Positions 43,842 through 55,400 of a DNA stretch of 64,000 nucleotides are shown in pieces. Origin of the DNA: Saccharina japonica (taxonomy: Eukaryota; Sar; Phaeophyceae; Laminariales; Laminariaceae); assembly GCA_008828725.1 (NCBI GenBank), contig MEHQ01001816.1:62001-126000 (forward strand). Reading direction: 5' to 3'. The notes beneath the pieces were generated by a model. The model was not told where the DNA came from. It worked only from the letters and a program-made list of their open reading frames with translations, and made no database searches. How positions within the stretch are numbered: the first letter of the stretch is position 1; every line of letters starts with the position of its first letter. The translations under genes were made by a program, and so were the position numbers.

Positions 43842-44085
43842 GGCGTGCCGCGGCAGCGTCCATGGCGTGTCCCAGCATGTCGCAGAATGTCGCGGCTTGT
43901 CACGACAGCGCCCGTGGCGTGTCGCGGCATGTCGCGGCACATGCCACGAAAAAGTCAAATAATGTACATCCCTCAAAAGTTGGCATCGAAAAAGCTATGT
44001 TTCAACTGTATAAGAAAGCCCGATTGTGTCTCCAATCGGAAACCGGCTTTTTCAAACCACGTATCCGACTGCATACGAATTAGCC
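43842..44085 (+). mobile_element. Inverted-repeat element, truncated copy in unit C
   Basis: It begins inside the GCCGCGACA array directly after the N and runs to ...GCATACGAATTAGCC. Its left half is missing. Confidence 0.7.
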
Positions 44086-47000
44086 TAAAGAAGTGCATTT
44101 CATTTCATTTGGGGGTTTGGGGTTAAGTGGGGTTCGTTTGGATTTCGTTAGGATTTTATTTTAGGATTGAGCGAGGATGCCGGGAAGGCATACTTCCAAG
44201 TGTGATACATCAATTCAATGGGCCTCGCTAGCAAGGTGGGGACAACAGTATACATTATATATTATGGTGTACAGTGGCTGGAAAGCGGGGGGCAAAGAGA
44301 TCCCTGGGAGGGCGGTGCTCAGCTGGATTATTCCTATCTCGTACGTTGGTTGTGTGGCGTGGTTCCGCCGTACGGCAATGAGCTCCACGTAAAATACGCC
44401 ACGAAAACGTACAATTGTAAGTTACCCTTTGCTCTACGAGAAATAACGTGTTGGCTATTTTATGTAACCACGTGAAGGCACATGACATCGTGGTAGTGGG
44501 AAATACTTACGCTTGCGCTTCCTGGAGGCAACACATAGACAGCGCAGCAGCAGTGGAGAGAGACAGTATGTCACAGAGAGAACGGCAGCCTCAACGCCGT
44601 GCGTGCCCGCGGCAAGGCCAAAGGCTCCTTCTCAGTTTAAGTTTAAGTTTAAGCTACTGTACTACAGTAGTACTGTACTACAGTAGTAGCAGGGTTGTAC
44701 AAGGATTATCCTCTGACACCTGGGGCGGCGAACTGATCGTACAAACCGCCGGCAAAAAATAACAGGGGACTTGTATCAGCTGCGCGAGAGTGGGAGAGGA
44801 TCCACAAACTTGGGCTGCCGTGCTGCGGTATTCCGTTTGGAGTTTTCTGCCGCAAGGTCTGGGGATGGGCCTTATTATGAATACCGTAGTTCCATTTTGC
44901 ATGTCTTGCATTATAGGACCGATGTGTTAAGGAACTGTTTTAGTTTTCAACAATTGGGCTGGGGAAAAGCTGCATCGCGGGACCGAATCCTACAAATCGA
45001 ATTGAAGGCTAAGGGGCCAACTCTACTGAAACTTAATGCGACATATAATGTACTGATTTTTTTTGTCATTTATAGTATTATTTTTTATGTGGTTTGGACA
45101 TGTATAGGCATAGCTTTGATCCCCTAGGGTGCGCTACGTTTCTGGAGGATCTATGCTGAAGTTCGAGCAAAATGGTGCGCCCAAATAAATTGCCAAAACC
45201 ATACCAGGTATAATATAGCACTCACGTCCTACCAGTACGCCGCACTCTTCCTCAGGACGGAAGCCAGCCTGCGTTGTCTCGCGCGCCAAGTGGCGGTAAC
45301 AGCAGTCGACGGATCCGACACGATGGCGTTCTGCTGTAGCAGCATACATGGCCACGAGGTTATGGTAGAGGCGCTGAAGATCACGCGACGAACGACGCCG
45401 GCTGAGAGAAGAGGGGGGGAATACACCAGGGCCGCAAGATGCGGGGGTGGGTGATAAGCAACACTTTCAAGGGGTCATCGAGGAGACCGCCTTTGTGCAC
45501 ATGTCCTCATCGTGCAACGTGCACCGTCGGGGCGCTCTGGAGTCCGTGGATGACGAAATCCCTCGAATCATGTAAAATGGGGCACGTCATGTCGTGCTCT
45601 TGCATACGTGCGCCGAGTTGCGAATGTACGCCCCATTCTTCAAAAGGTATGAACAGTACTATCGGCAAGGGGCACGACCGCCGCAGCTGAGCGCCGCCTT
45701 CTGAGCGGGACTTCTGCCACAGTACTGCTACAGTACTGCTACAGTACTGCTACAGTACTGCTACAGTACTGCTCCACCGAAAGCAGTCGATTAGTCGCGG
45801 AGTGCCATCATGGAGCAAAGACTGGAGGGGAGTGCAGAAGGACTGGTAAGGCACGATCCCTCAGTACCAGAAAGGCCAGCGACGTGCGGAGAGTCTGTGA
45901 GGAGCAGATGGAAGGTAGTAAGAGAGATCGCTTTCTGCGGTTGACTCGCTCACCCGCGGTGCGCCGTGGAAGTGGAAAGCGCAGAACGGGTAGTCAACAA
46001 ATAGGGGACACGACCGGGTTGGGGTGGGCGTTCGAGAAGGGACCGACCTGCCCCGTCGGAAAATATTTTGCTGAGGACCCAGCTGTGGCATGGCCGCACT
46101 GCCGAGCAGGGTGCCTGCTAAACGCACGACGCCTATTAATAGTGACACTTTGACAATGAGAAACGTCGGGGGAGAATGAAGTCGCGAACCAAGGCAAAGG
46201 CAAAAGGGGGTCAGTATGTGCAAGGGGAAAGGAGGTTGAACGCCGAGACATCGTGTATTTACTGCCGTCAGGCTCTAGGCTAGTCTGCTGGGGAGTCAGA
46301 GTAAATTTCACGCACGGATGCATATCTATGTTGCGCGCCCTCGAAGGGTTTGTGCGCATCCGCTGCATGCCGCGGTGTGCGGGACGTATGACGAGTGGAC
46401 ATGCCAACTCGAGGCTCTGCGTCGTGTGTCGCTCGGAGTGGCCGGTGGAAAACCGACCTCCCCTCCTTGCGGAACTGGCTAGACGGCTGGCCATGACCGA
46501 GCTAGGCGAAAGGTAGGGGGTGGTGAGGGGCGCGCTGCAGGTCATCGGCCGCCTTCAGCGGGGCGTGTCTGGACCGGCGCCGACCACTTCGTTGACGGCC
46601 GGCATTCACAGGGCGTTCGAGTAAATGGTGCCTTCACAGCACTTTCGAGTTACTGGTTCGTGCCCTGCGAAAAATGCCGTCCTCTTTGTTTATCCTGTGC
46701 TCGTTGTTCAGCGATGCTCTGGGTCTGCCTCAAGGAGCACATCTCGAATTAGCCAGCCCGAGGCGATGGCAAGCGGCCATCGGTCACTACCGCGGGCTGT
46801 GTACCGCGTTCGTAATCTGATAGCACACGATACCATCTGATAGCAGAACATACTTTGTTTGCTACTAAATTGAAGGCTCTACAACGCACCACACGTTCAC
46901 GAGCACCTGGCAGGCCTCGACTCCGAGTGGGAGGACCACTTGACAAGATGGATGGACCCTCGGGTTTCAAACCGAGAATGAGGCAGGTAGCGCAATGCCT

Positions 47001-49723
47001 CATTTTGCGGCGGGGGTGGCGGCTCCACAGAAAGAAGCATGCCCCGTGTTAGAGCGTGATCAGGTATCATAGCGCCAGCCTGCACAGGAAGGTTCTGCTC
47101 CAGGTACCACAGTCTAGGGAGCTAGGCAGACGTCACACCGCTGGGGAAAGGGGCGACACGCCACCGAGAAAATCGGACACCATCAACCCAAGACCGAGAG
47201 CTGCCCATGCAGCATCCGGTGCGGCCCCTACAGTACTGTAACGGCAAGGATGGGGGAGGGAGGGTCGCAAGGGGTGGACGACACCGGCCTAGAGGTACTG
47301 GGAGGGGGTCACAATCAGCCAGTGCGGGGAGGGGGGGCGACACAAGCAGTAGGAGAAGCTACAGGTCCGGGGTCAGCACACTCCCCCCCTCGCTCGCGGG
47401 CCTGGGGGAAGAGGTGGTAGAGGTAACGAACCTAGTCAAGAGGATGAAGTTTGCGGGGGGGGGGTGGAACGGGATAACCTGAAGCGACGTGAACAGGTGA
47501 TTTGGAGCGCACTTTTGAAGTATGAAAGGCAGGGAGTCAAAGGTGCGGAGGAAGAGGAGCCGCAAGGTACAGCGGCAAGCCTATGTTACCAAACGACGCG
47601 GCACCAGCTAGAGGACCTCCTAGGGCGGTGGCAAGGTGCCGCGGGATAATGGTACACCCCGACGCTTTCCTGGACGACAATCTGAAAGACGTGACGTGCG
47701 GGGTTTGACGTGTGTTTCTACAACGCAGGCACTGGATGGTTCGTTTTCTATGTGGACAAGGGCGACACGTGTTCCACGCGCGTTGTGTGCTTGCAACCTT
47801 CGCGTGAGGCGTGGCATCGGCACCACTCCGTCGTCCGGAAGTCAGTTGCGGCGCCTACTGCACGAGGTGGAGCGCAACGTAGGCAGCGGTCTAAGAGGAC
47901 CTGGATCCTCGTAGTCGCGCCGCTTGGATGGGAGGGGGGTCACAGATGACGTGGACCCATGAAGCCACGAGTGGGATCAAAACATTATGGGTATGGAACC
48001 AGCACTTGATGCTGTTGTTACCCTGGATGGTCTGCAAAACCACTGCGTGCCAGGAAAAAAGTACAACCGCATCTGGCAGCGTACACGCGCGGGATGGGCG
48101 GTCACATGCTTGGCACCATCAGCCAGGCCCTGTGAGACCACCGGCTGAACAGGAACTTGACAATGCTGAACTCGACCCCCCCGGCGTTTAAAATGTAGTA
48201 CGTTCTGCCGACTCCGCGGCAATCACAGAACGGTCACAACAAAAGGCGACAGAGTGTTGATTCGATGGAGAGCGGCTAAAATGTTTGTATATCCCCGAAA
48301 CCGGTGGTGTAGGTGAGGCTGCGCCCAAAGCTTCGCAGGAGGCAACGTGCATCCTCAGCGCGAGGGGTCAAATCGCAGGCAGCATTCACCCTTTCTGGCA
48401 GAGCCGCGCTCGGCAAGCAAAGAGGAGACGTGGGCCACATTGGTGGAAAGTTCCGCCCGAATACCTCACCTCTGTTTCCGTGGGTCGCGACTGCCGCAGT
48501 GCTGGCGAGCGCTACCAAGGTGCAGGGTGGAAGCGCATCCCCGTGAGTCCCGGACGATTACTACGCCTTTCAGAGACTTTTCGGCATCGTAAGCTCCTGC
48601 CGCGTTGTATCGGGGCCCGGAGATGATCGGCAACGATTCACGCACCTCCTGACCATCATCCACACCAACAAATGCGAGAGGAGTGTGGCTGGGGCATGAC
48701 AAAGTGTAGGAGGGAAACCCGACGAGCCCGATGCGTTCCCGTCGGGGTTTTGAAAGCTCTTCTTGCGGTCCAGCCTCGCTGCCTTGGGAAAACAATGTCG
48801 GCCGGTTTGTGTTGGCATACGTGCGGCTCAGCAACGCAGGAACTATGTGACAAAGGCGGCCGCGGCTGGTGGAAGTTTATCACGAGGAGACGCAATTTGA
48901 TATCACGGTGCCAGGAGGGGTGAAGCACGAGGAACTGAGGTCACGAACATGGGATGAAAATCTGGCTCGTTCTCACCGATTACTTCAACGCTTTCAACGC
49001 CGATAACAGGGAGGCGTCGCTTGAGGAGGTGGCCAACTGTGTGTCTAAGCGCTCCTGCCTCTTGTGCCCAGGGTTCGTAGGTGCGAGACCGGCGTGCGTG
49101 TTGTTTGGGGTTGACTCCGGGGAGACCGAGAGGATTGCTTTGTTCCAGCGGGCCCAGCAGGTAGGCGTATGGCGTCGGCGACATTCTGCATTTATGAGAA
49201 TTACTCGGTGGGAAAGGAGTAAAATCCTTCTCTTTCATGGGTTACGTATATCTCGGTCTCGTGGGGATCGTCGTCAATACGGTTATAGCTAATACCTTCC
49301 TCCGGCGTGTGCTAGACGGCATTGGCATCGATGTTAACCGCGCTTAGACCGTGGTGCTACTCCCGAACGGACACGCGCCGACGCGGGGGAGACTTCGCTC
49401 CAGGAAAAGGTCCAGACTTATGCATGGCTGAAGAAGGGGGGCTGGTGTCCCGAACGACTACAAAGAGTACGCCTTTTGAGCGTACGGTGGGGGCAATGAA
49501 GGGCGGAGGCGCGGACCGGCGGGTGCGCTGCATTGTTGACATGCCGAACAAGTAAGCGGTGGTCCCCATCGTCATCGAACCCCTCGAGCAGAGGATAAGC
49601 TACCTTGAGCGGGTCTTGAACATGGGTTTGTCCCTCGAAGCATGCGGGACGGCAGGGGAGGCGAAGAGATGACGGACAAATCCACCAGCTACAGGGAGCG
49701 GTGGAGGCACAATCAGTCCCCAG
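43842..49723 (+). repeat. 5.9-kb duplicated unit, inverted copy C
   Basis: The reverse complement of units A and B with more differences, about one or two per hundred by eye. Its right edge, at CAGTCCCCAG, coincides with the left edge of A and B. It carries a CAGTACTGCTA-type repeat near 45718-45774. Two cysteine-rich patches occur: one near 46360-46440 reading RCMPRC...RLCVVCRSEW, and one near 46660-46735 of C-x2-C-x3-C-x2-C-x2-C form. They are in different frames, so a zinc-finger protein is not established. Confidence 0.85.
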
Positions 49724-50490
49724 GAGGGTTGTCTCTGGTGATCGGGTGGCATTGAGGTATCATGAGCAAGCCCAAGCAGCGCTCCTTTCTACGGGGGCGG
49801 GAGGGCTACACTACACTACACTACACTACACTACACTACACTACACCACAGTTGCCGTAGACGGAGGCGAAGACAAAGTCCCCTCTTGCATTCATAGAGG
49901 GGCCTTACCGAAAGTTATGGCGGACTACGAGTATACCATATCAGCCCGTTGTGAGATTGGGTGGCGTGTGGATTCCCTGGACCGAACATCATCCCCCCGC
50001 TCAGAAGAAGTCTATGGTAGATTCCAGACACATCGGGGGTCCCAAAGAAAGCAATGACCGATATCGTAGATGGCACGCACGCCCACCTGAATCAGACGAC
50101 CCGCTAGAGGGAGTGGAAACAAGACCATAGCCACGGCCCGCTTGCAGTGGTCTGCAGGGGGTAGGAAGTACCGCCTGCCTTCGAGCGCGGCCAACAGCCT
50201 TGCTGCCAGTCATACCCGTCTCAGGGTTCTTGGACATAGGAAGGAGGATGATTGGATATGATTGTATTCAATGCATGGCGGTGACGTGCCCCTGCCCCGA
50301 TGCGCTCGACGTGGACACGCGACACGCAAGTATCTGCCCCAGAGCCGAAGCCCAGGTGGACCAGGACCATCCGCTTCTCCACGGGGTGTCCCGCATTCTC
50401 AAGCGGCTTGGGATCCCTCACCAAGCAAGTCTAACGTGAGGGAGGAGCCCCTCTCGGCGGATGGAAACCGTATAGGCTTATAGGCCTTAC
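48700..50490 (+). pseudogene. Reverse-transcriptase-like retroelement relic, longest copy
   Basis: Pieces of a reverse transcriptase and its C-terminal region follow each other in the right order but in shifting frames with stops. They are LVLTDYFNAFN near 48965 (motif A-like D...NAFN), FMGYVYLGLVGI near 49238 (where Y-x-D-D is expected), IGIDVNRA then stop, NGHAPTR, GGADRRVRCIVDMPNK, EPLEQRISYLERVLNMGLSL, QAALLSTGAGG near 49770, and a C-x-C...H-x3-C patch (TCPCPDALDVDTRHASICPR) near 50290, then LLHGVSRILKRLGIPHQ. The homology passes through 49723 without a break. It is not functional: the catalytic aspartates are lost and the frame is broken many times. The retroelement class is uncertain; no LTRs or integrase were seen. 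Confidence 0.65.
49806..49855 (+). repeat. (CTACA)10 microsatellite
   Basis: Ten pentamer copies lie within the relic, just after the STGAGG codons. They translate as a repeating YTTLH insert. The expansion is a further disruption of the former coding region. Confidence 0.9.
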
Positions 50491-52139
50491 AATGGACATG
50501 GAGTATTACTGTAGTATCTGGTAGTAACCAATAGTAACCAAAAGAGGGGGTCTTCGGCGGTGTTAACCGCAAAATCAATCGTGAATTACGTAAAAGGCCA
50601 CCGGAGGTGACGATAGAAGGAGGTAAGCACACGATACAAGTAGAAAAGAAAGGTGAGCAAGAATGGTCGATAAACAAACGAAGTGGAGACTAAATAAAAG
50701 CTGCTGCTGTACAGGAATGCGAGCTTGTCGGAGAGATGAATAAAAATACTGCAGGGCGGCTACTGGGGCTGCCCACATTCAGCACCACCAGCAGGATTTG
50801 CCTTCCGGAAGATGGACGGACGCCAAACGTCCGTTTCGATAAATGCATAACACTTATATAAGTATACGTAGACATCAACCCCCACAGGCATGGGCAGCAC
50901 CACTGCAAAATATCCTTCAACACGGCAGAGTACGCAAACACTCTACAGTATCATCACAACATTTACTTTGGCCGGAGAGATGTCATCAAAGCCGATGTAT
51001 GATGCGCTATCGTTGCATTGGGCAAGAAATGCGGCACATTCTCCTGGTTCGCCTTGACTTGCTTTATGCAACGTGTATCAATATCACAAGATCCTTCGAA
51101 AAGTCCAGGAGATGTCGAAACATCGATAAGAGCACTGGTGAGCAATTGCTTCAAAATATTGTTGAAACGCTCTGTCACGCTCTGGACTCCAACGTTTAGC
51201 GACTGCTTTAGCATCGCCTTTAGCAGAAACTAAAAAAAAGTGATCTCAAAGGTGTCATCATTGCTGACACATTTACTGCCATGCCAGCTCTTTGACTTTT
51301 GAATGGCAGTACGTACACAATAGGTAAATCTACAATAAATAATACCAGGGACCGCTTTTATTCTCTCAGAACCAGAAGAAGACAGCAGCACATTGTATCA
51401 TCTCATAGCTTCGGGAGGTAAGTATCCCAAAACAAGGATAAGTTGTGATTGCCATGTGTTCAAGCTTTCATCAAGTTCTCCTCACCAACACCGAAGCACT
51501 TGATGCGCATAGCATAGGCAGGTGCTGAACGGCACAACCAACAACCTAAAACCGCGCAACTTTCAAAAGTCGTGCCATTTCTCCAAAACTTGCACGGAAG
51601 TAAGTTAATTGTACTTCCCAGAGGAGTTGCCCTGCAGTAACAGATACCCCGTATCAACCAAGAGGTTCGACCCTCAGGCTCGCCAAAAAGCAAACAATCC
51701 GCCACAAAAGCAAACAACACGGCTAAACCAAACAACCCACCGAAAACCCAACAACCCGCCGAAAACCCAAAAATCCACCAAAAATCAAACAACGGCGAGG
51801 GGGGGTGGGATGTGAATCAAGGACATAAACCAAGGATGTAAATCAAGAAGGGGGGTGGAAGGACTACTACAGACGCACTTCAAGGCCTGCTCTACCGCTG
51901 ATTACTCGTCGATGCCAGGGCTGACCACCCAGAAGAGTATAAATATCTAAAGAGATCTAAAGAGATGCTACACCCTAGTAACGAGTGTGTAGTTCGCGGT
52001 AGACGTATCGTAACGTCAAAATAAACTGAAACAAAAGCACCTCAAAAGTAGTCTGAGGGATAGCAATTCCACACTCCCAAGTACAGTTTGTTACTGCTGT
52101 TCCGTTCGTGCTATCGCACGGTGTTGTATTCCTTGTCCA
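50491..52139. other. Intergenic spacer, no gene recognised
   Basis: Only short open frames without family features. The longest coherent-looking one is on the minus strand at 50963-51214 and is not recognisable. AACCCACCGAAAACCC-like repeats lie near 51710-51785. The region separates the retroelement relic from the 3' end of the alanyl-tRNA synthetase gene. Confidence 0.45.
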
Positions 52140-52207
52140 CAAGCTATAAGCTACAAGCTGCGCTATAAGCTTCGCTATAAGCTGCGCTATAAGCTGCGCT
52201 ATAAGCT
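52140..52207. repeat. GCTATAAGCTGC minisatellite downstream of AlaRS
   Basis: Five to six copies of a 12-bp unit, starting as AAGCTATAAGCTACAAGCTG. They lie about 150 bp beyond the stop codon of the minus-strand synthetase gene, so they may be in its 3' flank or 3'UTR. The stretch 52208-52360 has looser AAGATGTTATCGC repeats. Confidence 0.8.
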
Positions 52208-52360
52208 GCGTGAGCGAGCGATGCCGAAGGCAAGGTATGATCACAAGATATGATCGTAAGATTTGCAGTCAAGATGTTAGCGCCAAGATTCTGCACTCAA
52301 GGTATTACCGAAAGATGTTATCGCAAGATGTTATCGCGACATATTATCGCAATATAGCAC

Positions 52361-52486
52361 TCAAGAGGCATGGTTGGTTGCAGCCTCCATGGCCTTATCG
52401 ATGGTGTCGACGCCTTGGCTGATGCCCTGCGCGCGGTCTCCCTTACCGCCTCCCTTTCCTCCTCGAGACGACGCATCAAGAGCAGC
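52361..52486 (-). CDS. AARS: AlaRS terminal exon with GGKGGGK and stop
   Basis: 41 codons plus TGA (complement of 52361-52363), after the acceptor TTTTTATTAG. It contains [17 protein letters not shown] and ends EAATNHAS. The GGKGGG...AQG signature is the hallmark of the AlaRS C-terminus. Confidence 0.95.
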   Translation of the reverse strand, partial: AALDASSRGGKGGGKGDRAQGISQGVDTIDKAMEAATNHAS

Positions 52487-55400
52487 CTAATAAAAACAAC
52501 AGCAGGTGCAGGTACAGGCCACATCAGCGAGAACATAAGAAGTGCGGTATGACTGTCGACTGTCGACTGCCGGCATTGGAGTAATCGAGCGTTGCGTCAA
52601 GTGCAGCGGAACAGGAACACACAGGAACGCAAAACCAGCATCAACGCACGCATCAGAAGCACGACATTGAGGGTGCCCAAGATGACGCATAACGCGCAGC
52701 ATAGTAACGACAAGAGGCTCAGAGGCTCAGACCTACGGTTCACAACGGCAGCGTCACCGCATCGGCGAGAGCACCACAAGTACGACACGATATTTTGCAT
52801 TTTTCAAACGGCTTATGTACGAGTAAACGTACGCAACATGTTTTACTGTACAACGCGCGATAGCCGAGAGTTAAAAGAGTGAGCTGTGAGCTACTCGTTA
52901 GAATGAGAGTGTCACCACCAAACCACGCAAAGGGGCTTTACATAAACTATTACTGACATGTGCCTCCATACAGTGCGACCGGGTCTTTGCAACAGATCCG
53001 CGCCACCTCGCCATAGCATGACCGTAATTACAACAGATCACGCTGAAAGGCCACACTCCTGGTGAGTACGTAATGCATCAAGCCATCAAACCATCAAACC
53101 ATTACACTGACCATTACACTGTTTGTGTGGCCTATCTTTCGCGAAATGGCGTCAAAAGGAAGCAGATGGGGGATTGGTACAGAGTTGCTATCGCAACAGC
53201 ATGTGGCATCAAAAGGCAGCAGTGGTCCCATCGCGTCTTCAGCATAACTATGGCTATCAAGTAAGTAGTTTCATCGACTACGACCGGTGTTCGTCAGCGT
53301 AAGCCCCCCCCCTATAGCCGTTGTGTGCACAATGCCCACCGTACCCTTCGATCAGTGGTGTTCCAGATATGTAGTGGAGAACTCACGTGCACTACGATCA
53401 ATAGCGATACATCAGTACATCAAACCTAGCAGTCAAACGTAGACAGGGCATATCTGAATTTTAGCTAGGAATTCACACTCGTTTATGTATTTTTGGCTGT
53501 CGTCATTGTTGTCACTGGGTGCAACGGTTGCTGGGAGGCAAAAGACGAAGAGGCTTTCCGGAGATTTTCGGTCGGACGGCACGGATCTCCCTCCGCCTTC
53601 ACCCAGCTCACAAGCGAGGTAATAAGACATGCTCTGTACTGCAAGCGGCCGTGTAAAGTTCCAACCCGCTTCGCTCCTAACAACAGTACAATCATACTAC
53701 GAGGTATAACCATACAATTGAACGGACCAGTGGTGCTTTTCGAAGGGTCAGCGCGTACCCCTTGCGCCCTCTGCACTCCCGTCGGCTTTTACTGTCAGAA
53801 TCTTCATACTGGCGATAACGTCAATATTGTCAGTAGTGACCGTTTCGTCAGTAGTGGGCGTATTAGCAGTAGTAGCAGTATTGGCGGTGTTCATAGTAGT
53901 GGCCGTAATGTCAGTATTGGCAGTGGTGGCCGTATCGTCAGTATTGGCAATAGTAGCAGTAGTGACAGTAATGATAGTAGTGGCCGTAATGTCAGTATTG
54001 GCAGTGGTGGCCGTATCGTCAGTATTGGCAATAGTGGCAGTAGTGACAGTATTGATAGTAGTGGCCGTAATGTCAGTATTGTCAATAATGTCACGCTGGG
54101 TATGAATCGTGTTGTGCCCTCACCTGCACCCATTTGTTGGCATCTTTCTTCGCAGCCTTCGAGTTGGGGATGAGGCCGCAACACAAATAGCGGTCAGCTT
54201 CCTCGTCCGCAGTGAAGAGCATCAGAGACACCTGTTTACGTTCAGGTTCACGCACCAGCACCACCACACCACCACACACAACAACACCATAAAGCAAACA
54301 GCAAAGTGTGAGGAGCTGCATTCGATGACAGTATCTACTATAGCCAATACTGTCAACACTGCACACTATAGTTTGTCAACAGGTTCCATACTCTAATGTA
54401 GGTAGTGATCCTGCGCCGCCTGAGCTGCGCCGCGTACCCAACTGAGCAGGATTCGGTACAAAGATAAGGCGACAACGGTGAGCAATAATTACTTCTCCGT
54501 GAACAAGCCGACGCCCCCGCCGACCGTACAGCACCTACCTACCAGGTAGGTATACTTTAGGTAGGTGGGTATACTATAGTACTATACTTTAGGTAGGTGG
54601 GTATACTATAGTACTATACTTTAGGTAGGTAGGTATACTATAGTACAGTACTATAGTATACCCACCTACCTAAAGTATACCTACCTACCTATAGCACCGG
54701 AACTTGACCAAAACATTTTCCTGGTACTCGTAGAAAGATAGCAGGTCTAATACCCCATGCGGAGGTCGCTCCTATTACTCATATTACTCATATTACTCAT
54801 ATTTGTAATGTGGCTCTTCTTTTCTCTGGATACATTCGTCGACACTATTAATCAAGTACACTCCAGATATCAGCGCATATAAAAAATCTGCAAGCGTTCA
54901 TGGCTCCGTTGCCTCCAATGGCTCCATCCTCCGCTGCAGTGAAAGTGGACAGCTTCAACTCCCGGTGTGTTTTGCCTTGCTGCCCGCCGGATAGACCGCG
55001 AACCATGTTTGTTCTACAAGCAACTCCAGAATGGTCTGGTGCATCTTCGAGCTCGGCTAAAATGCATGCAACTAGTAATGTTGTACAACACGAGAACGAT
55101 ATGCGTTGCCGTGCTGTTCCCTAGGTGTTACCTTTACACGTACTCGTACTCGTACACCTGGTATACGTCAATGGTGACCGGGATGGTAGTGGTGGCAGTG
55201 GTCTGAGACCATGGGTGTTGGGGTTGAGTTTAGAGTTCGGTTGGCAACTGCCCATCCGAATAAACATTCAACCTAATGTCGGTCTTAGTATGTTAGTATG
55301 ACCCCACGTTAGAAATAGGGGTGCGTGCGCGTGGTTTCGAGCGTTTTTTTCGGGTACACCTGGGACCCCTGAGGCACATATGGACAATGATCCACCATGA

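Noticed and set aside
53493-53630. Minus-strand [12 protein letters not shown] stretch considered as the AlaRS C-terminal GGKGGG exon
   Set aside because: The exon at 52361-52486 has the true GGKGGGK...AQG signature, a good acceptor, the right phase and a stop. Nothing is missing between WVQ and AALDASS, so the GEGGGR text is chance.
53493-54173. 226-residue Ser/Gly/Asn-rich plus-strand frame
   Set aside because: Most of it translates a minisatellite and it overlaps the antisense AlaRS exon 54124-54231.
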